Assembly (NCBI GenBank): GCA_015478945.1 | Contig: JABUQX010099470.1 | Span: forward strand, 1 to 40,167 | Origin: Trachelipus rathkii | Lineage: Eukaryota > Arthropoda > Malacostraca > Isopoda > Trachelipodidae | Reading direction: 5' to 3' | DNA length: 40,167 bases | Shown: in pieces, positions 10,886-20,199 of the stretch | Layout of the letters: each line of letters starts with the position of its first letter | How positions within the stretch are numbered: position 1 is the stretch's first letter | Notes under the pieces: generated by a model | What the model saw: the letters and a program-made list of their open reading frames with translations, nothing else | Databases searched by the model: none | Told to the model about the DNA's origin: nothing | Program-made: the position numbers and the translations under genes

Positions 10886-12860
10886 GTCAGAAGTGACGGC
10901 CCATTTCCAATTATTTATAATCATCTACTAAAAAACAAAATAGAAGGACTTTAAACAAGACTAAGAAATGAAGTTTAGCAAGAATGGTACCGGAATTTTC
11001 AGAGCATACTTCAACATATGTAGACAACAATATTTTCGAAGACCGTTACACTTTATTAATCCAAGATTTTGGACATGCCCTACGCATAATTAGAGATCGA
11101 AAAGTAACCGTAAGAAACACCCTATCTAAACAAGATTAAGGCGATCGTGTTCAAAATAAGGCCTTGGGAATTCTACAATCAAATTCATTCTACATTGTAG
11201 ACAAATCAAACTCATACATTTAAACCCCACATGAAAAATCATTCTAAGCTTTGCGCTTTAGTTTTGCGTTTACGCAACGATGATCCCTGATACAATTTAT
11301 AAAAAATTTCAACACTGGAAGAATTTACAATAAACAACCCAGAAATAGAATAGTAGAATATCTCTTCGGCTATTTTACTGACATTACAAAAAGAGGTTGC
11401 CTGAAAAAACAGCAGTTCCCGAAAGAATTTTTTAACATGCACGTGACTAACTTAAAAAGAGACACAAGTGATTATAATTTGTTAGTCCGTCGTCTGGTAC
11501 AAAGGTAATAACATTAGTTATGTTTAAACTACTATTGATTATCTAAACAAATTCACTTAGAGGTCTCCTTAAAAGACGAAAATACGATTACCCATAAATA
11601 GAAACCGCTCTAAAATACTCCCAAAACTTTTCAATAAGAATCTTGATTAAATTTTACCTAAATCAGGAAATCCTACTCAAAAATTCAAAGAATACCTTCC
11701 AAACACTCTCTATGATTTTACAGCATTCCAAAAACAGCGACAGAAGAAAACATGGAGTAACGTCGAATAGTCCCTCAACATAACTTGCATTACACAAAAT
11801 TTAGGTCAAAAGAATGGCTAGCCTTCCACTAAACCTGCTAATAGGTAAAATGATATGATGCGCCTCACACATAAAAAATTCGGAACATTTCATACACTTA
11901 TACAAAATAAAAAAATTCAGATTTTAATTATAGTTCAGTTTTGATGTGGTCACTATTCACAAAGTGGCCGGGTCATTTCACTTCTGGTCCTTGTATGAAA
12001 ACCATTTTTCCCAAAATATAGTAGTCATCTACAACCTACTTTAATAGCTATAAAAAAATTAATTTATAGTCACATTGATCATATAGTATTTGTAAACTTT
12101 CAGGGATGGTTATTGGGAACAACAAATTTTCTGGGTTTATGCTGGGATCATCTCTTTCACTGTATTTAGTATACAGGGTGTTTCAAAATTATACGAATAA
12201 ATGCTCATTTACCAAAGTTTTTCGCATTCCATTAATCTGATAGGCCCCGGCTATGTAGACGTGATGTTTTTTGCCTATATCCGCTCAGGATAATAGATAT
12301 TAAACACAATAATTGAAAACTTTAGTTAACAATATTCACAATGAATATAAAAAATTTTACATTAGAAAAGGCAATAAATAACAAATAAACTTTCTTGATT
12401 TGCATATAACCTGGTCCATAGATCAATTCCCAAATTTCAGCATTTACCGAAAACCCTCTTCAAATCCTTCATATATTCATTGGTTCTCCGCTCACGATTT
12501 TTCCACAAAAATAGCTGTCATGAGCAACCTATTCCTCCGTGCCTTTTAAACTATGCAGCCCACAATATTTACAAACTGAAATTAACTTTCGTCAAAACAT
12601 GGTTGTTCTTAAATTAAAATATCCATAACCATATAAATAAATCATTACGTAAAGCAAAACAGAAATATTAAAAATTATAATAACAATATCCATATTCAGA
12701 ACATTTACCTATTCCCAATATACGCAAAAACATCTTTGCGTTAACTGATATGTTGCCATATTTATTATTACAAAGTAAACCTGCGAGACTCAACATCAAC
12801 GTTCTAAACATATTTAAAGAAGATACAATGTATCACCAAATTATTAATCAAGTCACCTGG
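10886..12860 (+). pseudogene. Penelope-like reverse transcriptase, copy 2
   Basis: The N-terminal region aligns with 7843-8414 of copy 1 but carries more frame changes. The first RT motif is seen near 11500 with a DKGN ending, closer to the family norm than the DKAI of copy 1. The catalytic box near 12250-12275 is broken: YVD is followed by a frame change before VMFFA. At 12443-12490 the Y-R-K-P-S-S-N-P-S-Y-I-H-W-F segment is intact, followed by a further open stretch. No GIY or YIG box follows; the trace ends at about 12855. A stretch at 12172-12215 beginning CAGGGTGTTTC has no match in copy 1 and may be a small insertion. Confidence 0.75.
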
Positions 12861-13078
12861 CATATTTATTATAAAGATCTGGTGTAAAATTGGAGAGGAA
12901 ACTAGACACCAGTTGACGAATATCAGGTCCATCGAAGCTTAAACCCTCAGGGGAAAAGGGATCTGGGGTTACGGGAGTAGCATTTGTTGTTGTTGTTGTT
13001 GTTGTCGTTGTTGGTGCTGAGGTATTGTTCGATAGTATTTGAGCATTGGAACACGATTGATTGAATGCTTTCATCACA
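12853..13078 (-). other. Segment replacing the GIY-YIG part of copy 2; holds a 74-codon open frame
   Basis: Between the end of the copy 2 RT trace and the third pseudo-LTR lies about 225 bases with no match to copy 1. The - strand is open for 74 codons with a run of Thr coded by a (GTT)n-like repeat on the + strand (12986-13015). I do not recognise the product. It may be a short piece of another gene or a chance frame; its base composition is less AT-rich than the flanks, which favours an inserted piece. Confidence 0.35.
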
Positions 13079-13510
13079 TCTGTTTTGAGGACAGTTTTGC
13101 TACAGAAAGGAGAAATTTCAATTCACGAAACGACCAACCTATACCTAAAAGAGTCACGCGCCTCGTGGAAAAATTATTACTAAGAAAAGAGTTAAAATGA
13201 CTTAAGAATGCCACATAGTCATGAAGATTCATCTCATTCTGACAGCTAGTAGCCAGAATTGTGCTTAGGCAAAGAGTCGGGCGTAGACCTTCATCATAGA
13301 AGAGAGAATATTTCACCTTCTTACGGTCGCCCTAGACTGAAGTGTTTTCGTTTGATCGAACGAAAGTCTTGGATGTCTAACAATTTTTTTAATTTAGGTT
13401 CTATTTTTATTCATGAGAAGTGCCTATTATTTTTGATATAGGTTTATATTAATGTGATAATTAAAATTAATTAAGTTCTTTATCAAAACCTCAAGGGCGA
13501 AGAAAATTCA
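13079..13510 (+). repeat. Penelope pseudo-LTR, copy 3 (truncated)
   Basis: Aligns with the first 370 bases or so of the other two terminal segments, starting with the CAGAAAGGAG-like sequence that in copy 1 ends the coding trace, and stops near the GGGCGAAGAAAATTCAGTA box, where AT-rich sequence begins. It closes the tandem array. Open frames on either strand across it are not conserved in the other copies. Confidence 0.75.
13321..13383 (+). ncRNA. Hammerhead-ribozyme-like motif, pseudo-LTR copy 3
   Basis: Aligns with the motifs at 7063 and 10226. This copy has CTAGACTGAAGTG, which keeps the CTGA of the hammerhead core lost in the other copies, and GAAA after a weak stem II. Stem II has degraded, so this copy is unlikely to fold. 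Confidence 0.27.
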
Positions 13511-13511
13511 G

Positions 13512-14222
13512 TATATAACTAAATATATATATGTATAGTAGTATATAAATATATATATGTTATATAGATATAGTAGTAGGTATTATGCTAGATGTGAGGT
13601 GGTATATATGATATATATATTTTGGTATGTAAGTTATATATATATATATAAGGTTGAGTGTGTAGTAGTTAGGTATGTTAGTTGTGTTAGACTAATTTCT
13701 CATTTCCACAATCTGGCACCTATTTGAATGGTGGTTATAGTTATAATCCATATCCTTATATGAATTATGAGTATGATTGATATATACTGTTGATTATTAT
13801 ATAGTTAGTGACTTTTAACCTTAGAGTGTATGAGGTGTGTAAGAGAAGAGAGAGGGAGAGAGAGAGAGAAAATCTGTCAGTTCAATATTTGGTTGGTTTG
13901 AAGAAACCGTTTTTCTTCCCAAATTGATTCACTTGAATAAATTTAATTTGAGTGTATAAAAACTTGTCTTTTTCACAATTTTTAACGTTAGTAAATTCAA
14001 GACACACAAATCAGAACTGGTTTACAATATATATATATATATAGTAGGTTAGTATAGTATATATATTATAGTATTAGCTATAATATATCTTTTTAAAGAT
14101 TTTAGTGATTATTATTTATATATATTATGTATGTTTATATGTAGTAGTAAGTATAGTATATATATATATATTATATATAGTATAATATATAGATATAATA
14201 TATATAGTATAGTAGTGTATAT
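13512..14222. repeat. AT-rich microsatellite mosaic with a (GA)n run and short unique islands
   Basis: TA-repeat blocks at about 13515-13660 and 14025-14220, a G/T-biased patch near 13570-13690 and a GA run at 13845-13870. A unique island at about 13690-14020 shows no coding or RNA signal. Confidence 0.7.
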
Positions 14223-14223
14223 T

Positions 14224-15195
14224 AGGGTGATGATTTGGTTTAAAACTACATACTCAATGATGCTCAAAACGTAAGGAATATAGCTACGTGTGGAAAAGGA
14301 ATACATTGTTGAATCCTGGTAAAATTTTATGGTGAGAACTGTAAAAAAAAAAAAAAAAAAAATCATATCTTAAAACTACAATAGCTAAAGCGAAAACGAA
14401 TACTTTTGGGGAATCCTTGTAAAATTTTAGTTAGGAAAATGTTAAAAATAATAAATTAAATTAAATAAAAGATAAATATTGGCTATTTTTTTTTTCAGGA
14501 GCAGGGGTAATGATAATATAATTATATATATTATACCGTATATAGTATATAGTATATGATGTATATAGTACAATAGTATATATAGTTATATATATATATA
14601 TTATATATATATATATAGTATATGATATAGTATATAATATATTTATTTGTAAAGGTATTACCGGCAATGTAGGGGGGAGCCGACGGGGAACAGGGGGGGG
14701 ACGTTTCCTATACCCCGGTAGGGGAGGGGGCGGAGGAACCCCGCGCCACCCAAATACCAAAGAGCGGGGGTTCCGGAGATCCCCGGAGGGGGGGAAATAG
14801 TCCTACCCGTAGTTCCCCCGGAAGGCCGAGAGAGCCGACTCCTGCCATCGGTGGCGGTATACACTTGGGTATTCTTTAGTTAAAAAAAATTAACTATAAT
14901 AGAAAGTCTATTATTTTAAAGAGTAACGTATAAAAGGTCTCTTAATAGGCTTTCTCCTCATATTACTATAATTACTAAAATAATTTTTTTTTTTTACATT
15001 TTCCGAACATAAAATTTTAACCAGGATTCCAAAAATGTATTCCTTTTCGCTGTAGCTATTGTAAGTTTTTGAGATTGTTTTTTTTACATTTTCCGCACTA
15101 ACAATGTTACCAGGATTCCAACAATGTAGTCTTTTTCCCTGTAGCTATTGTAGTTTTTGAGATATGAGTTGTAGTTTTAAACCAAATTTCACCTA
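14224..15195. mobile_element. Long-TIR non-autonomous DNA element, family A copy 1
   Basis: The left end from about 14225 (GTGATGATTTGGTTTAAAAC) and the right end to about 15194 (GTTTTAAACCAAATTTCACC) are inverted copies. The inverted match runs about 200 bases in from each end and is itself built of a twice-repeated subunit with the boxes AACTACAATAGCTA, GGAATCCTGGTAAAATTT and a poly-A run. The core (14650-14870) is GC-rich, with long G and C runs, and has no credible ORF. The same interior occurs at 35509-36434. No transposase is present, so it would need one in trans. The superfamily is unknown to me. Confidence 0.8.
14515..14648. repeat. (AT)n tract grown inside family A copy 1
   Basis: About 130 bases of TA repeat between the left arm and the GC-rich core. 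The homologous place in copy 2 (about 35785-35803) has only a dozen or so TA bases. Confidence 0.85.
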
Positions 15196-15405
15196 TATAT
15201 ATATACATATATATATTATATATTATATTATATATATATATATATATTATTAATATCATATATATATATATATTATATATATATATATTTATTATAATAT
15301 ATATTATTATATAATATATATATTATATAGTATATATATATATACTATATATATATAGTATATATATTTATATATTATACATATATATATATATATATAT
15401 ATATA
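15196..15405. repeat. (AT)n microsatellite
   Basis: TA repeats with phase breaks, starting right at the end of the family A element. Confidence 0.92.
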
Positions 15406-15990
15406 AGGATTAAACAGGGGGTTCAGGTTCAGGGGGTTCAAACCCCTCGAAATTATTTAAGCTACCAAAATTTTTTGAAGGCATAAGTCTCTAAATTTTA
15501 ATTTTTAATAATAACAAAAATAAAGAAAATCAAACAAATTAAGAGCTTATATTAATAGAAATAACAAAAATTTGCTGTCAGTGAAGAATTGTTAAGTTAA
15601 TTGGGTGCTGAAAGCATTAAACTATAATCTAAAACGGAGGTAATACTAGGAACGCTGAAATAAAGAGTGACTTTCTGATTGGGCGACGACAATGGGCAAC
15701 ATTAATGAAAAGTTTTAGAAGTGTTTAAGCTTTCGAAAATATCCAGCGGCGTTATATGTTCATTGCTATTCACATCTATGTGAAGTACAACACATTAGGA
15801 ACTTTATGCCACAGCAAATGCAATTAAGTACTATTTTAGATTGCCAAGACGGATTACTATTTTAATAGAAAAGATTTTCCCAGACACAAAATGAACAAAA
15901 CTCACTCGAATGGGCGAAACAAGAGTAGTATCCAACACAGGATCCAGTAAGTTTGACATCACGATTTTATTGTTTTCAGGTAGGTTCCTG
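15406..15990. other. Unique stretch, no gene recognised
   Basis: Starts with a near-palindromic GGGGGTTCAAACCCC at about 15436 next to a repeated GGGGGTTCAGG motif. The remainder is ordinary AT-rich sequence with stops in all frames. It may be the edge of another element, but I see no partner for it in the window. Confidence 0.4.
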
Positions 15991-16290
15991 GGTATATTTT
16001 AGGTGTATGTGCGTGCCGTAGGCACTCACGCACAAGGTCAGAGACCGTGTGCGTCCATTACATATTTTTGTGTACGCACGTGACCTCGTCACGTGCATTC
16101 ATTACTAATGTCAGCATCTTTCATAGGTTGTTTTTGTAACAACGCTCTCGGCGCTGTGCGTCTCACACACACGCGAAGCGTGTGTGTTAACGATACTCGT
16201 GCATGTGCTCACACTCTTTCATGAGTGCTTTTTGCCGACCTCTATGACTGTTGCTCTCTGTGTGCACAGAACCTTGTGACTGCTTTGCTC
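15991..16290. repeat. Cluster of short perfect hairpins, part 1
   Basis: At least four hairpins with small loops lie close together. GTGCC-GTA-GGCAC sits at 16013-16025 with outer pairing to 16033. GGTC-AGA-GACC, flanked by CAC and GTG, is at 16031-16049. GCACGTGAC-CTC-GTCACGTGC is at 16076-16096 (nine pairs), and ACACACACGC-GAA-GCGTGTGTGT at 16165-16187 (ten pairs). A palindromic TCTGTGTGCACAGA is at 16257-16270. Several are followed by a related tail with TTCATTACT, TGTCA and CTTTCAT boxes. The same module recurs at 16697-16800. ORFs here are short and overlap on both strands, so I do not call genes. Confidence 0.8.
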
Positions 16291-16620
16291 TCCACGCTCG
16301 GAGAATGCTCTGTCTGGACTTTGCTCTCCACGGTGGTCTTTGGGGAGGTCTTTCCCCCTGCCCCCCTTTCCCTTGCCTTGTCGTTTGGTTGGGGAGGTCT
16401 TTCCCTCCACCCTCATGTAAGACACCAATGCACTCAAGGCTTAGTCCTTTACATACATCAGTGATTTAATTGTACCAGACATGAGTCTGATCACAGTTCA
16501 TTTTTCAGGTGGTAGTGATTTCAGGCTTCACAAAGTCTTTCATGGTTGTTTCCTCCTCTGTTGGGGTTCTTGGTGGGTGTTTCCAGGCTTCACAAAGGTT
16601 CCTGATGCGTCTTTATCATC
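16291..16620. repeat. Stretch of locally duplicated short blocks
   Basis: Several blocks occur twice a few tens of bases apart: ACTTTGCTCTCCACG-like (16283 and 16319), GGGGAGGTCTTTCCC (16339 and 16392) and GGCTTCACAAAG (16522 and 16585). It lies between the two hairpin groups and seems to belong to the same composite repeat. Open frames on both strands have no recognisable product. Confidence 0.55.
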
Positions 16621-16805
16621 CTGGTCGTAGAGCACGTGCAAACATTACTTATTTATTGTTATTTTATGGGTGTTACGTTCTTTCGTGGGTGAACGCAGGT
16701 GCCGTAGGCACCTACGTAGACCTACGTACACATGGTCGTAGACCATGTGTGTTCATTACTCTTGTCATGCTCTTTCATGAGTTGTTTGCTATGGTTCTCA
16801 CAAAG
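16621..16805. repeat. Cluster of short perfect hairpins, part 2
   Basis: AGGTGCC-GTA-GGCACCT at 16697-16713 (seven pairs), TACGTAG-AC-CTACGTA at 16713-16728 (seven pairs) and ACACATGGTC-GTA-GACCATGTGT at 16728-16750 (ten pairs) lie back to back. The tail GTTCATTACTCTTGTCATGC and a CTTTCATGAGTTG box match the tail after the hairpin at 16076-16096. A decayed further module starts at about 16621 with GGTCGTAGAGCACGTGC and ACATTACTTA. Confidence 0.8.
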
Positions 16806-16849
16806 GTAACTTGCTAATTTAAAGGCTTTAACCAAAAGTAGTATATAAA

Positions 16850-17245
16850 AATCCAACAACGCAGAGAGAAGGAGCGAGAAGACCAAGGAGAAGAAGCAAG
16901 GAAACCAAAGAGAAGACCAAAGAGAAGAACCGGGACCAAAGAGAAGTCCAAAGGGGAAGAAAAACAACAGCAAAAAACATGATTTTTTCTGAAGCTAAGA
17001 AACGACTAGACCTATTACCGAAGGGCAGAAACATCATAGAAGTAAGGAGACCTAAGATCAAAGAGATAAAAGAGAGAAGACTTGAGACTAAAGAAAAGAA
17101 ACAAGGAGACCTACTACCATATAGGAGAAAGAAAGAAGACTTAAGACCTAAGAGAAAGAGAAGCAAAGAGAAGAGACAAGTAAACTTAAGAGAAAAAGAA
17201 GAAACAAGGAATCCTATTACCAAAGAGAAAAAACAAACATCATAG
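16850..17245. repeat. Purine-rich tract with degenerate 10-15 bp repeats
   Basis: The + strand is dominated by A and G in variations on AAAGAGAAGACC and GGAGACCTA. A + strand frame of 88 codons (16979-17245) would be rich in Lys, Arg and Glu, and a - strand frame of 131 codons (16828-17223) rich in Leu, Ser and Phe; both follow from the repeat and I do not regard them as genes. Confidence 0.7.
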
Positions 17246-17295
17246 AAATTTTCCTGAAACTTCTGAAGTCCAGTTTATAAACCACGTGTAGAAAA

Positions 17296-18065
<770 letters not shown>

Positions 18066-18149
18066 TTATTATTATTTTACTTTAAAAAGATGAAAGACAT
18101 TTTGCATATATAGAAAATTTATTAAAACTCGTTTATAATTTTATTAGAA

Positions 18150-18400
18150 ATACGTTTTTAAGGGCCTAACTCCTTAAGTCACTTAAGGTTCGATAACTCG
18201 ATGGGGTGCATCCAGCACGCTGTTATGCGCTCGAACCTTACCACTCTGCGACTTTCCGGTCTTTAGGGTATGTAAAACATGTTTTTACATACCGTAAAGA
18301 CGTAAGTGCTTAAGAAGAACTAACAAATAGAACGGAAGTGACCTCTCACACACCTCTTGGCGGAACGTCTTTACGTCATTAGGGGTATGTAAAACATGCA
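18150..18400. other. Palindrome-rich island with a tRNA-like segment on the - strand
   Basis: CCTTAAGT-C-ACTTAAGG (18172-18188) is a perfect 17-base palindrome. On the - strand the sequence from about 18262 to 18180 contains GTCGCAGAGTGGTAAGG, close to a tRNA D-arm/A-box, and ends with a TTATCGAACC-like B-box; the arms do not form a normal cloverleaf. A GGTATGTAAAACATG box occurs at about 18268 and again at 18385, and GTAAAGACGT near 18294 is inverted as ACGTCTTTAC near 18367. This could be a small TIR element or a tRNA-derived SINE piece. Confidence 0.45.
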
Positions 18401-18623
18401 TATAATATATAATATATACTATATATATATATTATTATATATATATATATATTATATATATATATATATTATATTAGTATATATATTATTATAGATTATA
18501 ATAATATTATGTATAGTATATATATATATTATATTATATAATAATATAATTATATTATATATATATAATAGTATATTTATATTATAATATATAATAGTTA
18601 TATATAATATATATATATATATA

Positions 18624-18677
<54 letters not shown>

Positions 18678-18680
18678 AAT
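18400..18680. repeat. (AT)n microsatellite
   Basis: TA repeats with phase breaks, at the downstream edge of the Polinton remnant. Confidence 0.93.
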
Positions 18681-18730
18681 ATGAAAAAGTTTTAACTCTA
18701 AAATTTTATTGCTGCATTAGTAAAATATAC

Positions 18731-19205
18731 ATGAGGTGTACATATATAAATAAATATTCTTCACCTCCATCCACAAAGATCTTGATGCTCCCCTGCTGGA
18801 AATGTGACGTGGTCTCCAGAAATCTCCTTTTTTATAATTGTTATTATATAATTAATCAATCTCTTTTTTGCACGTTCATCAAGATCTTGGTCTGCCAAAA
18901 GACGTATCTTAGATGGAATTTTTATATAGATTGGGAGGAGGATCTGTATTTTAAATCGTTCCACATTGACTGTATATGCTTAGTACACACTATTTATTGC
19001 CGTATTTTTCTCTATACGGTCATCCAGCATTTGTACCCTGACATTATACTTTAATGTTATATTGAAATATACAGTTTCATGTCCTTCCTTCACTGCAGCT
19101 GAGACACGCATTCGATGGCCGTGAACATTATCTGATGCACATACAATGCACAATTTGGAAGGATCCTTATGTATGTAAGGGTGTTCAGTTAAAAAATCGG
19201 ATGTG
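18731..19205 (-). pseudogene. Unidentified ORF at the 3' end of the Polinton remnant
   Basis: A - strand frame from about 19205 to 18761 is open apart from one in-frame stop near 19000, giving some 140 codons with mixed, protein-like composition. The C-terminal half is rich in Lys, Ile, Leu and Asp. I do not recognise a family. It has the same strand as the capsid genes and follows the protease, but an (AT)n tract lies between. The opposite strand is open over 107 codons (18731-19054), with Cys-rich and aromatic-rich composition that looks less like a real protein. It could be an element-specific gene or a piece of the polymerase or ATPase too degraded to see. Confidence 0.4.
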
Positions 19206-19583
19206 TATTAGCACATGTGCACAAAGATTTTAAAATAAACCACCACTTTTGAATATATGTTATAACACCCATAGCTACAACTTTTAAAATGTATTACAAG
19301 GACAAGAGATGTTATCACTGCACCGTACAGTTTGCTACTGAATATCATATTCGTACATTGGTCCCATATACTTTTAAATGAGAAATCATAAACATAAATT
19401 TTCCTGAAACTTTATCTTTCCAGTTTTATGTGCCACGGAAAATTTCATGAATCTTCATCCTTTGTAGGTCTATATACATTTAACTCTTAATATAGTATAT
19501 ATATATATATTATTATATATATATAGATATATATGATTATATAATATATATTATATATATTGTATATATATATATTATATATA

Positions 19584-19638
<55 letters not shown>

Positions 19639-19667
19639 ATATATATATATATATATAATATAATATA

Positions 19668-19709
<42 letters not shown>

Positions 19710-19834
19710 TTTTAGGAATAGTAAAACATGTTTTTATTTTAAAGCATTTATTACATAATTAGAAACTATATAATCATTGACATACAAATTTTTATCATCG
19801 AATATATTTACAAGCTCGTTAAAACACACTTGTT
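19206..19834. repeat. AT-rich stretch with an (AT)n core at 19490-19705
   Basis: The TA repeat separates the protease trace from the unidentified ORF. The flanks are AT-rich with no recognisable coding trace. Confidence 0.8.
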
Positions 19835-20194
19835 AAAAAAACATATAATGAAATAAATAACAATAGAATATGCATAAATTAGAGTATGTTGGCTGAACAG
19901 GTCGAGACATAGTTTATTATATGCTACACATTATTATAGTTTTAAAAATAAATGATATAAAGGATTATTCAAAATAAATTTTATAAATGCCAAAGAATCA
20001 ATCAGGTATACAGCTCCATTTTTCTTCCTGTAAACAGAAATCCAATGTCCTCCTGATGCCACATGTCGAGGTGATGTGTTGAATACGAAGCCGGTATCCT
20101 TCTCCAGGCTCACAGAGTCTACTTCGTTAATGGCAAATACTCCTAAAAATCGAGTCTCTTTTTAAACTAGTTTTTATTTCTTCTTCATTCATCT
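19835..20194 (-). pseudogene. Polinton adenain-like cysteine protease
   Basis: A start codon at 20194 on the - strand opens a short frame; after a one-base shift near 20155 the trace continues with G-V-F-A-I-N-E-V and, near 20040, G-G-H-W-I-S-V-Y, where His is the catalytic residue of the adenovirus-type protease family. D-S-L follows in the place of the second catalytic site. Near 19880, after another shift, S-N-L-C-I-F-Y-C fits the catalytic Cys box, usually V-C-G-x-Y-C. In Polintons this enzyme is thought to mature capsid proteins. The trace covers about 120 codons, shorter than usual, and cannot be translated as it stands. Confidence 0.8.
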
Positions 20195-20199
20195 TTAAT

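Larger units (their letters stand above)
10030..12860 (+). mobile_element. Penelope-like element, copy 2 (3' part lost)
   Basis: This unit repeats copy 1 in the same order and orientation: terminal segment, (AT)n tract, ORF remnants. It ends at about 12855, before any recognisable GIY-YIG core, and is joined to a foreign segment and then to the third terminal segment. The differences from copy 1 are dominated by short insertions and deletions. Confidence 0.78.

Noticed and set aside
12172..12215. CAGGGTGTTTCAAAATT segment as the end of a separate transposon
   Set aside because: Only one short end is visible, with no matching second end or target duplication in the window.
14461..14864. Pro/Arg-rich - strand frames in the family A core
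   Set aside because: They arise from G and C runs; the same core in copy 2 (35676-36015) gives different products and run lengths.
15991..16805. CRISPR-like array of palindromic repeats
   Set aside because: Repeats vary in sequence, spacers are not uniform, there are no cas genes and the setting is an animal genome.
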